Assembly (NCBI RefSeq): GCF_007741495.1
Contig: NZ_CP036262.1
Coordinates: forward strand, 7,068,001 to 7,132,000
DNA from: Roseimaritima multifibrata
GTDB lineage: Bacteria; Planctomycetota; Planctomycetia; Pirellulales; Pirellulaceae
DNA: 64,000 nucleotides
Reading direction: 5' to 3'
Translations under genes and position numbers: made by a program
The notes under the pieces: model-generated
Database searches by the model: none
What the model was told of the DNA's origin: nothing
The model's input: the letters and a program-made list of their open reading frames with translations, nothing else
Part shown: piece by piece, positions 45,301 through 53,967 of the stretch
How positions within the stretch are numbered: the stretch's first letter is position 1
Layout: each line of letters starts with the position of its first letter

Positions 45301-46101
45301 ATTGGGCAGCAAATCGTCTCCCAGAATCGGCTCGGCCGTGAGAGTCACTTCACATCCATAACCTGTTCGAGTTCGCGATCCTGGCAGGACGCTTACCGGG
45401 ATTCGAACCAAGTTCATCGCGTACCCGGTTCCATCGGCGGTGTCGTCCCCTTCATTGATCCGGCGCAGTTGATTAAGCGCGTTCAGGTAGCGGAAGCGTT
45501 GGTCATTCAACTTCACCGGTTCAAGCGATAGTTCTTGTGTTTTATGGCGATCGGCTGGAAGCGAGCTAAAATCACGAACCGCAGGAGCTTCAATCATTCC
45601 CTCCGCAACACTCTTGGCTGCTGAATCGCTCTCCGATTGCTGCGCGATCACCACGGTTGCCGGCTCGACGGCGGCCGCGGCATTCAACGCCAGCGAGAGC
45701 GCCGCTTGATCGCTACGACGGATCGCCCCCTGCAACGATTTGTCAAACGTCCCCAACTGATCAGCCAAATGCTTTTCGACTTCTTCGCGGTGGCGAGTCA
45801 TGCGGGCTTCGCCCCAGACGTCGGGATGCTTGGGGACGACCGATCCATAGACATCCAGGTGGTGTTCTAGCCAATCGAGCTGCCCGGCGAGCGATTCGAC
45901 ACTTTGATGCGTACACGACTGAGGCCGATGCCGCTCCACGGTGGCCTCTTTGCCACCACGAACGATCCGGGTCACGGTTTTGAAAAACCCACCCATCGGC
46001 TCGCCTGCCTCTGCGAACGGAAGCCCCTGCAAAGTGAGGAAGCCTGCGAACAACGCTCCCATGCAAACCCAACGAACCACTTTCGAAACGCCAATAGACA
46101 T
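42322..46101 (-). CDS. Large secreted protein of unknown function
   Basis: This 1259-aa protein has a signal peptide (hydrophobic stretch about 8-30, cleavage after FAEAGE). The N-terminal 130 residues are helical and charged, followed by mixed alpha/beta regions (ITRFLSDDSPNATEQ, VEQATRRQLPYYPVYPLTDLLAPGM) and a C-terminal part with Ig-like features (FLVGEGFSVHETQVVVGGKTAKHDLLSRQIMKVTV) and a final FVGGGTLSIKMPK segment. I do not recognise a family. It is a single transcription unit with its own upstream gap of about 250 bp, where nothing else was identified. Confidence 0.85.
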   Translation of the reverse strand: MSIGVSKVVRWVCMGALFAGFLTLQGLPFAEAGEPMGGFFKTVTRIVRGGKEATVERHRPQSCTHQSVESLAGQLDWLEHHLDVYGSVVPKHPDVWGEARMTRHREEVEKHLADQLGTFDKSLQGAIRRSDQAALSLALNAAAAVEPATVVIAQQSESDSAAKSVAEGMIEAPAVRDFSSLPADRHKTQELSLEPVKLNDQRFRYLNALNQLRRINEGDDTADGTGYAMNLVRIPVSVLPGSRTRTGYGCEVTLTAEPILGDDLLPNTFRDLIINDVVDMHGLTITRFLSDDSPNATEQLSLHAAAERRAAKMMVLFDKRIEQMNSEVMVNSGIYDAIKYAEDDREYLRLRFEDLAHHALSLQLRKTSDKQYPIMSGTIEKSDFKAKVDVLVESGALLDGIEDLLSRYATVQEVTISITPEPNGCSGSVQLKPIKIKMVFGAIEDKVEQATRRQLPYYPVYPLTDLLAPGMQIENQRRMDLLICRIADEPKLVKLAERLDTDEQAIEALKKWLANKTCRSEAESFGMADAIVKYASQAFFRQWGNLTKQVDGQDPSNPSGISFSMNSESLNAAGGVSLSSASIVLEQQINATTFAASPTAPARSRRIRRPLTPSQYLPVIGYESFFNLAMPIARALNKTPPNDGNYVLVSDVRSILKEELIHTCELLCQPSKVHLWEYASPELAEAITTRNFKMVRSIRESFLSELGVGVRFSPTSALAWSLIVEASLLNRELLESMKRLESEKGVACGLAGSVQLQFHGPDPSPEAREAFNQYVLNRWPIQVFALDPNTQEQNIADSFNLRRELQLAAAVAIATGNASVRAAGNFARQLEVDIDTIDVNATEVAFAHGTNVFGWRFYPRLQSPDNANTLRSISQTLLGGPSRDRLLSSRRLEPGQRECTAVIVMPSFVPYMNLHSRTSWFRITNPADRELTLTDTMKLSRASEAVHQFTQCVPQCDCYRPADVAHLSSTANQLSQRLPLQSSVVQIPFESSVGGFELVSGGIGDLAVELTSWYGAPGIDPKADTTLFLVGEGFSVHETQVVVGGKTAKHDLLSRQIMKVTVPKGVQSLGRGQDSRLVDVHVATPYGVSSHLMIPLNEPEKKPTAAKVAWNPASLQLAQQISRPNTVPKLGDLTFVGGGTLSIKMPKPEDVVADAKVSVQLLTDTPLGLAICSGAENPFDLVLKAEADKSRYVVDPSSVAYLNSQMRNAIKGYVEGRPAARSMRLLVRGEVKAGEKSQGIPTDLVAEITLLFDPPAKPK

Positions 46102-46352
46102 CGTGTACTCCGATTTTTGCTGCAGAACTGCAGACGGAAAAGATCGCCCACCCCAAGACCTCGCGCCCTAGTGACGGTTCCTTGACCGCACGACCGAACG
46201 GAATTCAGCGATAGTGGAGCTACCGCAAAAAGAGGCCCCCCTTTTGATCGACCCCTCTACAGAGGCAACATTAGCCGACAGACCGCCCCCCCAAAAGAGA
46301 GTCCATATCGCCTCCGGCACCCAAGTCACCTGGGCTGCGCAGATCCCCGGAA

Positions 46353-46868
46353 TTACTGACTGGCAGAATCGCGGTCCGCTTGCCGTTGACGCTTGCGGAT
46401 CGCCTTGGTCAGCAGTCGATCAAAGGTCGCGGCAAACGCTTTTTTATCGGTATCGCTGTAGGGGGCTCCGCCTCCGACGACCATCCCTTCCCCGCGAAGG
46501 GAATCCATGAAATTTCGCATCGACAGCCTGGTCGCGATCGTATTGGGCGAGTACTCATCGCCGCGTGGGTCGATCACGAAGATCCCTTTTGCTACTAAAT
46601 CGCCAGCCAAAGGCAGATCGGCCGTGATCGCCAAATCGCCTGCAGTGCTGTGTTCCACGATATAGCGATCCGCGACGTCCGCCCCTTCGCGAACCAGGAT
46701 CGAACGAACGAGGGGCACATTTCGGGGGGTATCCAAGGGCTGATTCGCAACCAGCAGGGTTTCCAGTTGTAGTCTTTGGGCCGCCCGAAAGACAATTTGC
46801 TTGACTTCAACGGGTGCGGCATCGGCGTCGACCCAGATTTTTACGCTCACAACAAGGGCTTTTTGCAA
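46353..46868 (-). CDS. UPF0178 (YaiI/YqxD-like) protein
   Basis: About 171 aa if translation begins at TTG 46868; a GTG at 46850 just before VKIWVDADA fits the family N-terminus better and would give 165 aa. Family blocks: [47 protein letters not shown] and the C-terminal [22 protein letters not shown]. The PIN-like Asp cluster suggests a nuclease fold, but function is not established. Divergent from the gene at 46940. Confidence 0.9.
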   Translation of the reverse strand: MQKALVVSVKIWVDADAAPVEVKQIVFRAAQRLQLETLLVANQPLDTPRNVPLVRSILVREGADVADRYIVEHSTAGDLAITADLPLAGDLVAKGIFVIDPRGDEYSPNTIATRLSMRNFMDSLRGEGMVVGGGAPYSDTDKKAFAATFDRLLTKAIRKRQRQADRDSASQ

Positions 46869-46939
46869 GTAGGACCGAAGGTGTCAAACCCTCGTGCGAT
46901 GTTATTCGTGTCACCCAATTCTCACGGAGGAAACATCGG

Positions 46940-47335
46940 ATGTCCAAGTTTTACATTGTCTGCGGTTCACACTCACTTGTCATCACCGCCCCCTCAGCAG
47001 ATCAAGCTGCCCTGCGATTAATCGACGAAGTTTTGGCACCCCATATCTGGATTTACGACGATCCCGACCTGAGCAACCAGGATCGTCTGGACCACCTGAC
47101 CCTAGAAGCCCTCCTCCATATGGAACCGGAGGTGATGGTCAGCCAACGAGGATTAGGACGCGACGAAGCGGGGCGTTTTGAAGTCCCCAACATGATTCGC
47201 GATTGGCATCGCTTAATGACGGGCGTTAGTCGACTGTTTGTCGCCGCCGGACTGGCTCCGCGAAGAGTGCTTCCAGCTGGCATGGATGCCGGCGGAAGCG
47301 ATCAGGACGAAATGGGGCCGAAATCATTGAAATAG
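46940..47335 (+). CDS. Small protein of unknown function, 131 aa
   Basis: The start at 46940 is supported by CGGAGG 9 nt upstream; the open frame begins earlier but overlaps the divergent UPF0178 gene. The protein MSKFYIVCGSHSLVITAPSADQAALRLIDE continues with DDPDLSNQDRLDHLTLEALLHMEPEVMVSQRG and a polar tail. It is soluble and mostly helical after the first strands. No family recognised. Confidence 0.75.
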   Translation: MSKFYIVCGSHSLVITAPSADQAALRLIDEVLAPHIWIYDDPDLSNQDRLDHLTLEALLHMEPEVMVSQRGLGRDEAGRFEVPNMIRDWHRLMTGVSRLFVAAGLAPRRVLPAGMDAGGSDQDEMGPKSLK

Positions 47336-47533
47336 GGCTCCATAACGAACTGGCCGGCCACCGCGTTTGCTAGGCAGGCGCCTCGATCGCTACCGCACGA
47401 CTGCCCCTCGCGATCCCCCGTGCCAGCGGGATCAAATCGTCGAACCGCGACGTTTTCCGACCGATGGCTAAGCGGCTTGCTTGCCGCCAGCGACTGCAGA
47501 ACCGATACAAATGCTCCAAAACACCACTTTTCA

Positions 47534-47561
47534 TTGTGGGATCGGTGGATTACCCTAAAAT
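47534..47561 (+). promoter_or_regulatory. Candidate sigma70-type promoter for the small lipoprotein/DUF1559 pair
   Basis: TTGTGG (47534-47539) and TAAAAT (47556-47561) are 16 bp apart, 71 bp before the ATG at 47632. The surrounding 296-bp gap has no other feature I can support. Confidence 0.4.
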
Positions 47562-47631
47562 AGCAGTTAGAGGTCTCTGATTCACCTAACTCCGCGACTC
47601 CCCGCCTAGTGCCCACCAATGAGCCCCCCCG

Positions 47632-47799
47632 ATGAAATCGTTCTTTCAGTTGATGTTGTTGTCGTCGTTAATCCTCTGCCCTCTCTGCTTGTCAGGTTGC
47701 TCGAGTCAACTTAGCGAAGAAGAGACCCCGATGATGGCGACCGATGAAGACGCCCCTGCAGCCGATGCAGCAACCACCAACGATCCAGAAAATCCGTAA
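47632..47799 (+). CDS. Small acidic lipoprotein, 55 aa
   Basis: A short gene with a signal peptide (FFQLMLLSSLILCPLCLSGC, lipobox Cys23) and a short acidic, Ala/Asp/Thr-rich mature tail (SSQLSEEETPMMATDEDAPAADAA). In planctomycetes such tiny lipoproteins often precede DUF1559 genes, as here (134 bp upstream). Function unknown; an envelope partner of the pilin-like protein is a fair guess. Confidence 0.8.
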   Translation: MKSFFQLMLLSSLILCPLCLSGCSSQLSEEETPMMATDEDAPAADAATTNDPENP

Positions 47800-47846
47800 C
47801 CGACGCGTCTTCACTGCGTTGCTCACCTGTTCTTAATAATCATTTC

Positions 47847-47884
47847 GCTCTGATGGTCGTTTAGGCCCTCAGAGCTATTTCTTT
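47847..47884 (+). terminator. Hairpin with T-rich tail between lipoprotein and DUF1559 genes
   Basis: GCTCTGA (47847-47853) pairs with TCAGAGC (47869-47875), with a few more imperfect pairs inside, and is followed by TATTTCTTTT. It is a plausible intrinsic terminator or attenuator that would make the lipoprotein transcript more abundant than the downstream gene. Confidence 0.6.
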
Positions 47885-47933
47885 TGTCGTCGGTTCGATG
47901 ACCACGGCTCAAACCCTGCTTTGGAGCTCCCCT

Positions 47934-48935
47934 ATGCACTCCCCTAAACGAAGTGCGTTCACGCTTGTCGAACTGCTAGTCGTGATCGCGATCATCGGTG
48001 TCTTGGTTGGGCTTTTGCTCCCCGCCGTTCAATCAGCCCGTGAAGCGGCTCGCCGCATGTCCTGCGGCAACAACCTGAAACAGATCGGGATCGCACTGCA
48101 CAACTACCACGACACCATGGGCAGTTTCCCTCCTGGCTGGATCCTGCCAAATGGATCCGGAGATGCACGCTATGCATGGGGCTGGTCCGCATCGATCCTT
48201 GGATTCATGGAACAGAAGAACGTCCAAGATGCTGCTTCTTATGGAGACACCAACATCCATACGGCCGCCAACATCCCCGCCCTCTTGGTCGCGCTTCAAA
48301 CTCCCATTTCTAGCTTTCGTTGTCCCTCCGACGTCGCACCAGCAACCAACAATTGGCTAGCCATCCGCAGCCAACGAATGTCGACGTCCAGTTACGTTGG
48401 AACCCACAACAGCGACTACTGGGACAAGGACGGAGATCCCACACAGGGGGGGATCTTTATCGAAAACCGGGGCACGCGAATGGCGGACATTCAAGACGGC
48501 ACCAGCAATACGGTAATGGTCGGCGAACGTGGCTGGCAGTTCCGTGACGCTAGCGGAAACGTCCTCATTTCGGGTTCGGCCCACGTCTGGGGAAATGTCC
48601 CAGGGCATGCGTCCGACTGGCGTTGGGGCTATCAGGTCGCTTTAGGCGTTTACAAATCGAACCTGCATGGCACCGACCAAACAGGCAAGATTTACGTGAA
48701 CGAAGTCAGCATGCGTGGCGCCAACGCGTTTTCCAGCATGCACCCTGGCGGGACACAGTTCTGCCGAGCCGACGGTAGCGTTTCGTTGATTACCGAAACG
48801 ATCGAATCCTACTTCAATGACCAAGGTGTCCAAACCGACGCATCGGGAAACCGCGACCGCGCCGCGCGTGCTCGCGTCGACACCCTCTGGGAACGACTGA
48901 TCGCCAAATCCGATGGGCAGCCTCTTAACGAGTAA
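47934..48935 (+). CDS. DUF1559 pilin-like secreted protein
   Basis: About 333 aa. I set the start at ATG 47934, 7 nt after GGAG, giving MHSPKRSAFTLVELLVVIAI, a classical type IV prepilin cleavage site (F-T-L-V-E) and long hydrophobic helix. The DUF1559 body follows with NNLKQIGIALHNYHDT, SFRCPSDVAPATN, DGTSNTVMVGERGW and the C-terminal FSSMHPGGTQFCRADGSVSLI. These proteins are hugely expanded in planctomycetes, probably assembled into or exported by a pseudopilus, but their role is unproven. Twelve upstream in-frame codons are excluded. Confidence 0.93.
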   Translation: MHSPKRSAFTLVELLVVIAIIGVLVGLLLPAVQSAREAARRMSCGNNLKQIGIALHNYHDTMGSFPPGWILPNGSGDARYAWGWSASILGFMEQKNVQDAASYGDTNIHTAANIPALLVALQTPISSFRCPSDVAPATNNWLAIRSQRMSTSSYVGTHNSDYWDKDGDPTQGGIFIENRGTRMADIQDGTSNTVMVGERGWQFRDASGNVLISGSAHVWGNVPGHASDWRWGYQVALGVYKSNLHGTDQTGKIYVNEVSMRGANAFSSMHPGGTQFCRADGSVSLITETIESYFNDQGVQTDASGNRDRAARARVDTLWERLIAKSDGQPLNE

Positions 48936-48975
48936 CCAACGCTCCCTTCCAGGCTAGCTAATGTTAAAAGGAACG

Positions 48976-49003
48976 GCGAAGCAGGACATCCTGTCTTCGT
49001 CGC
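48976..49003 (+). terminator. Candidate terminator after the DUF1559 gene
   Basis: GCGAAG-CAGGA and TCCTG-T-CTTCGTCGC form a stem of about ten pairs with a one-base bulge and 2-nt apex, 41 bp after the stop. There is no T-run. The rest of the 260-bp gap shows no gene. Confidence 0.4.
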
Positions 49004-49195
49004 TCCAGCGGTCCGAATCCCCTACTTGATTCGCTTCTTACTCTGGCCCCATTTGGTGGTTAGGCAAAATTCCTGCCGCGGACGATCTTGACGGATCAGG
49101 GGCACGCGGACTATGCCCAACGTGAAAACCGCACTCCCCAACTTCCAAGGACGGAAGCCGGCGCGGTGAAGAGAAATTGCGAAAGGATTCGCTGA

Positions 49196-52100
49196 TTGTT
49201 TCACGTTTTTGCCAATAAAAAGACCCGTTATGGGAGTCTTTTGCTAGCTGTATTGCTTTTGGGGTTGCTGCTGCGCAATCCACTGGCTCGCTTCACCGCG
49301 ATAAAAATTGGCTCCTCCTTTTTGGAAACGGAACTAAAAATTGAGGCGGTCGATATTGGCTGGATGTCGGTCAGCGTGTCGGGGATCGAACTGCTGGAAC
49401 CTCGGCTAGCAGAAACCCAACAAGCCCACATTGATAAGGTTGCCGTTGAACTGACTCCTTGGACAGGGATTCGAAAAGGCGTCTGGGCCAGCCACTTGGT
49501 GATCGATCAGCCAACGCTTCATGTTCGCTTTGATGCCGACGGCAAACTGATCAGCCAATTCCCCTCTGGCGGCGAAAGCGAACCGAATCCCGACCCGCTG
49601 CAAATCCCCATTGGATCGCTGGCCATTCGGGATGCAAAATTGGTCATCCATCAAACGGGCAAACCAAGTTTCGAAATCGCCGACGTCGCCGTAACGGGCC
49701 ACTTCACCGATCAAATTGAATTCCGTTGCCTGGTCCCCAAACTGTTGAAAGGATCGATCGAATTCCACTCGCAACTGTCGGCGGATACGTTTGCGGGAAC
49801 CAGTCGCCTGGACGTCCACAAGATTTCCTTGGACAGCAAGAACCTTGCACAAATGCCGCTTGTGCCCTCGGCGGTTGAACAAGAACAGATCACGGGCAAT
49901 GCAGACCTGACCCTTCAGATCAAACATCCAGCCAACACCTTTGACCCTCTAAAACATTTAAAACATTCGCTCCAACTGCGAGGCGTTCTCCAGGACTTGC
50001 ATTCCGAAAGCGTCGGAACGCTCGCCGATCAGATTGTCTTGACCGCCTCCTGTGACCAGGGTGTCAGCCGAATATCCGTCGTTGGCAATCCTCTTGAGGG
50101 GAATCTGAACCTGGAAGCGAGTGGAGACCTGAACCAGCATCCGCTTGCGGCTCACTTCAAAGCCAACCTCGATGACCATCGACTGGAACCGCTGCGGGCA
50201 TTGATTCCCGACCTGCCTCCGTTTACAGCCGCGGCCAATCTTGCGGCAACCGGGACAGCCGACTGGGACAACCAGCGACTACGATTCCAGCTCGATTCAA
50301 CAACGACGGCATCGGATTTAACCGCCGAGAACATTCCTATCGGAGATGTGATCCATCACCTGACCGCTGAGGGATCTTGGTCGCCGTCCGCCCAGCCTCC
50401 ACTGTCAGGATCTGTTTCTGGCAGAGTGACCACTTCGGGAATTCAATTAGCGGACGTGGGGCAGCGTTATAACCTGCAGTCGCCATCGACGATGGGGCAA
50501 GTCCGTGTTGAAGCGAATTACAGTGCGTCGCTAGACCGCTTGCCCGCTCCCGATTCAATCCAAGCGACCGCCAAGGTGCATACGGTCGGCCTTACTATCG
50601 ATGATTTTCAGATCGACGACACAACGGCCGAACTACAGGTGAAAGACGGTCAAGTCGCACTGCAAACAACAGGGGGAACGGTCCGGGATGCAGACCATCA
50701 ACCGGTCTTACAGTGGCTGACAACAGGGTCCACCCAATTGGTGCGTTCCAGTCCTCTTCAGGTACAGTCGGTTTTCCAATTCACGCCCACCCAAACGTTT
50801 GGCAAACAACTGCAACTTCCCTCGACCGATAGTTCTGGATCCTTTACAGCAACGGCGCAAGCGGGCTGCAAAATCAAGGACATGGCCGACCCCAAGCGTT
50901 GGCTGGCAGCAACGACCATCCAGTCTAACAATTTGATCCTTGCGGGCGAACGGATCAACGATTTCAAGGCTCGCTGTGACCTTCGCGACGGGCAGATCAC
51001 GCTTCCTGAAATGCTTGTCATTTGGCGTGAGAGTGAATTCCGAATTTCTGCGACAGGGAATCTAGACAAACAACTTCACCTGCAGGGAAAACTGAACGCA
51101 TCGCCCATCCGGTTGACCGATGTCGCACGCTTGGCGGAACGTTTTTCAAACGCCCCTTTACTGGCCGACGGCATTGCAACCATCGAGGGTGGATTTCAAT
51201 TGCAAAGTGCTCCCCTCCAATTCACCGCGGGGGGAACCGCGTTTTTGCAAGAGGCCCATTATGCGCACACTCGGATCGGCAATGCAAAACTTGACTGGAA
51301 CGCGGACCTTGAAAAATTTTCGCTAACCAGTTCGTCCGCGGATTTTCTGGGCGGCCGTTATCGCATGACTGCGACCGCCAAAGAACTGGATTGGACACAA
51401 ACGATTCTGGAAGGCGAATTCAACGACGTCTCCGTTCCCCGTTTGATTGGGCTTGGCAAACAGCCGATCGCCTCGACCGGCAAACTTGACGGCGGCCTAC
51501 AGATCACCTCGCTCTCTAGCCTGAACGCTCTGACAGGATCGGCATGGGTGCGAAGCCGTGGCCTTTCCGTTCAGCAAGCTCCGATCGACATCGGTGAAAC
51601 CACTCTGGAAATTAGCCAGGGTGCGTTGACGGCGAAGTCAAACGGTTCGATTCTGCACGGCACGTACCACGCGCAAGGCGGAGGAGACCTTCCAACCGTC
51701 GTTACGTTTTTGCAAGATGCGGACCCGAAATTCGAGAAGCTACCGATTACAGGTCGAGCCAAGTTGACGGGGGTGAACATCGACACCCTGCTGAAGCTTG
51801 CCGGGCAAAACTCACAGAAAATCCCCCTTCGTGGATCGCTGGAAACAGAGTGCATTCGCGATCCATCGACCATCGCAGCGGGACTGTACTGCACCGCTTC
51901 GGGAAGCGTCGAAAACCTTCGCTGGAAACATGCTCGTCTGTCCGACCGGATTACCGGCACCCTTCGACTCCACTCCGACCGTATCGAATTGCAATCGGTC
52001 GATGGGCAACTAGCGGACGGCAGACTGTCGGGAACCGCAGAGTTTGCGCTCTCGGCGATTCCGACCGGCAGATTTGAATTTGCCGCGCAGCGAGTGAACC

Positions 52101-53041
52101 TTAGACGTCTGCTGCAGCCGCTAACGGGTCAGGACATTTCCGGATCCGGATCGATGCGATTGAGTGGGCGAGCCGCTGGAGTCTTGAGTGGAAAACTGGA
52201 CCTGACGGCCGACAACATAGTCGCCTCCGGCGTCTTGGCCCGCGAAGCTCGTTTACCGATCGACTGGTCTTTTAGCCCTCGATCGGGACTAGCCCGTTGG
52301 CAATGTCGTTCCGGAGTCATCGACACCGGTGGCGGAAAAATCCGCATCGCGAGTAGCGGCGATGGCAGCCGTCACATGAACACAACCACAACCATCCGCC
52401 TGCAAAAGATCGACACATCCAAGTTGCTACGTGGTAAATCGTTGGGTGCGGGTGTCTTGGATGGAGAAGTCTTTGTCCAAGCAAAACGAGCTCGATCGAT
52501 CGAGCAACTGGTCGGCAACTTCGACATCAGCATCTCGCAGGCAAAATCACTGGAAATGCCGGTGCTGAATCAATTACCCTCCTCGATCAGTTTGTCTCCG
52601 ATGGCAATGAAAGACGACGGGAATGGTTACGTTTACGGACGTTTTTCAAACGGCATGGTCCATATCGGTCAACTGGCGATATCGCAAAGCAACGTGCAAG
52701 TCTTGCTAGACGGAAACGCATCGATGACGGGGAAACTGGATCTTGATGTCACCGTTAGCACCCAGCAAACGGGCCCGGCCGATTCGCTTCTTTCGCTAGC
52801 CGATTCCCCTTTAATGTTGGCAGCCCCAGCTCCGGTTGCGCTGGTTGCCAAAGCCAACGATTTACTAAAAGACCGTGTCATCCACGCCCACGTCGGAGGG
52901 ATCGCCGCACGCCCGACGATTCGCTTGCAGCCGGGCAAACAGTTAAGTCAAAGTGCCGTTCAGTTCTTCCTTAAAAACAGTCTTGGATCTGCGGTCGCGG
53001 ATCTTGCCGAAAGGCAATCGCAACCTCAACGCAAAAGATAA
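49196..53041 (+). CDS. AsmA-like giant envelope protein
   Basis: This 1281-aa protein starts at TTG 49196, preceded by AAAGGA 8 nt upstream and followed at once by a membrane helix (LLLAVLLLGLLLRNPLARF). The rest is a long series of beta-rich repeats rich in Thr, Gln, Leu and Gly (LQSVDGQLADGRLSGTAEFAL, LRLHSDRIEL) typical of AsmA/DUF3971-like proteins, ending in a segment with LDGNASMTGKLDLDVTV that resembles the AsmA C-terminal domain. AsmA-like proteins bridge inner and outer membranes and are implicated in phospholipid transport. The PES lipoprotein gene starts 8 bp after this stop, so they are one operon. Confidence 0.8.
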   Translation: MFHVFANKKTRYGSLLLAVLLLGLLLRNPLARFTAIKIGSSFLETELKIEAVDIGWMSVSVSGIELLEPRLAETQQAHIDKVAVELTPWTGIRKGVWASHLVIDQPTLHVRFDADGKLISQFPSGGESEPNPDPLQIPIGSLAIRDAKLVIHQTGKPSFEIADVAVTGHFTDQIEFRCLVPKLLKGSIEFHSQLSADTFAGTSRLDVHKISLDSKNLAQMPLVPSAVEQEQITGNADLTLQIKHPANTFDPLKHLKHSLQLRGVLQDLHSESVGTLADQIVLTASCDQGVSRISVVGNPLEGNLNLEASGDLNQHPLAAHFKANLDDHRLEPLRALIPDLPPFTAAANLAATGTADWDNQRLRFQLDSTTTASDLTAENIPIGDVIHHLTAEGSWSPSAQPPLSGSVSGRVTTSGIQLADVGQRYNLQSPSTMGQVRVEANYSASLDRLPAPDSIQATAKVHTVGLTIDDFQIDDTTAELQVKDGQVALQTTGGTVRDADHQPVLQWLTTGSTQLVRSSPLQVQSVFQFTPTQTFGKQLQLPSTDSSGSFTATAQAGCKIKDMADPKRWLAATTIQSNNLILAGERINDFKARCDLRDGQITLPEMLVIWRESEFRISATGNLDKQLHLQGKLNASPIRLTDVARLAERFSNAPLLADGIATIEGGFQLQSAPLQFTAGGTAFLQEAHYAHTRIGNAKLDWNADLEKFSLTSSSADFLGGRYRMTATAKELDWTQTILEGEFNDVSVPRLIGLGKQPIASTGKLDGGLQITSLSSLNALTGSAWVRSRGLSVQQAPIDIGETTLEISQGALTAKSNGSILHGTYHAQGGGDLPTVVTFLQDADPKFEKLPITGRAKLTGVNIDTLLKLAGQNSQKIPLRGSLETECIRDPSTIAAGLYCTASGSVENLRWKHARLSDRITGTLRLHSDRIELQSVDGQLADGRLSGTAEFALSAIPTGRFEFAAQRVNLRRLLQPLTGQDISGSGSMRLSGRAAGVLSGKLDLTADNIVASGVLAREARLPIDWSFSPRSGLARWQCRSGVIDTGGGKIRIASSGDGSRHMNTTTTIRLQKIDTSKLLRGKSLGAGVLDGEVFVQAKRARSIEQLVGNFDISISQAKSLEMPVLNQLPSSISLSPMAMKDDGNGYVYGRFSNGMVHIGQLAISQSNVQVLLDGNASMTGKLDLDVTVSTQQTGPADSLLSLADSPLMLAAPAPVALVAKANDLLKDRVIHAHVGGIAARPTIRLQPGKQLSQSAVQFFLKNSLGSAVADLAERQSQPQRKR

Positions 53042-53049
53042 ACAGTGTT

Positions 53050-53910
53050 ATGAATCAAAGTAAACCTAACCAGCCACTGATGCTGCTAGCCATGTTGCTA
53101 CTGAGCGGGACCGTCTTTTTTGGCTGCCGGACGGCCGCCTCGCTTGGGCTGCCGATCTCCGCCGGTTCCAACACGATCATGTCCGATGCCGTTGCCTTGC
53201 GACAGCAACAAGGCCACCCCCAAGGGATCGCTACGGAACTGGCCAAGGTGCCACTTCCCCCGCACCCGGTGGAAGCAGGAGACGTCCTGGTCATCGAACC
53301 AAACGATTTCAATTCTCCCATTCGGTTGTCCAGCGACCAAACGGTCCAACAAGACGGGACCATCGAACTGGGAGCGTACGGGCGGATGCAGGTCGCCGGG
53401 CTGCCTCCTGCTGAAATTCAAAACCGCGTTCAACATGTGATCACCGAACACATCGCTCGCAAACAGCAAGAAGGAATTGGCCTGGCTTCCCACACCGGGC
53501 AAGCGGGAGCACTCGATCCCAGCATCGACTACGGGGTGACGGTTCGCTTGGTCAATCAAGAGAGTGCGATGTTCTATGTGATGGGCGAAGTGAACGCCCC
53601 CGGTTCTTATCCTTTGGTGGGACATGAAACGGTACTGGACGCATTGATCGCCGCCGGGGGCCTATCGGACCGAGCCAACGATCACAAAATCATCCTTACC
53701 CGTCCGCAACCTGCGGGCCAGCCACGAATCATCCTTCCGGTTTGCTACCGCCAAGTTTTACAGATGGGCGATGTTTCAACGAACTACCAACTGCGCCCGG
53801 GTGACCGAATCTACGTTCCCAGCCTAAGCCTCTGGGAAGACATCAAACAAAGTGTCTCCAGCAGCGAAAAGAGCTGCCCGCATTGTTCGGAATACCAGTT
53901 AGAAGATTAG
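53050..53910 (+). CDS. Polysaccharide export (Wza-like/PES) lipoprotein
   Basis: This 286-aa protein has lipobox FFGC (Cys26). A polysaccharide-export domain (about 72-180) begins with EAGDVLVIEPND and contains VQQDGTIELGAYGRMQVAGL; an SLBB domain follows with FYVMGEVNAPGSYPLVGHETVLDALIAAGG. The C-terminal tail carries CPHC, unusual for the family. PES proteins form outer-membrane channels or periplasmic barrels for capsule/exopolysaccharide export. Translation may be coupled to the AsmA-like gene 8 bp upstream, hinting at a joint envelope role. The C-terminal amphipathic helix of Wza is not evident, so it may not form a full channel. Confidence 0.9.
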   Translation: MNQSKPNQPLMLLAMLLLSGTVFFGCRTAASLGLPISAGSNTIMSDAVALRQQQGHPQGIATELAKVPLPPHPVEAGDVLVIEPNDFNSPIRLSSDQTVQQDGTIELGAYGRMQVAGLPPAEIQNRVQHVITEHIARKQQEGIGLASHTGQAGALDPSIDYGVTVRLVNQESAMFYVMGEVNAPGSYPLVGHETVLDALIAAGGLSDRANDHKIILTRPQPAGQPRIILPVCYRQVLQMGDVSTNYQLRPGDRIYVPSLSLWEDIKQSVSSSEKSCPHCSEYQLED

Positions 53911-53928
53911 TGCGGAGCGGTCGTTAGT

Positions 53929-53959
53929 GTCGCCTTTCGCGGAGCGAAAGACGACAATC
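53929..53959. repeat. Dispersed palindrome, copy 2
   Basis: GTCG-C-CTTTCGC-GGA-GCGAAAG-A-CGAC forms a near-perfect hairpin (53929-53955), followed by AATC. It shares a 26-base word with 26137-26162 and again lies between convergent genes (ending 53910 and 53968), suggesting a bidirectional terminator. Confidence 0.75.
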
Positions 53960-53967
53960 CCCGCTTT

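Noticed and set aside
45394-45412. tRNA-like T-loop word (GGTTCGAATCCCGG on the minus strand)
   Set aside because: It lies inside the 1259-aa coding frame and no acceptor or anticodon arms could be matched around it.
47302-47619. 105-codon minus-strand ORF in the gap before the small lipoprotein
   Set aside because: Overlaps the end of the 131-aa gene, no ribosome-binding site or family features.
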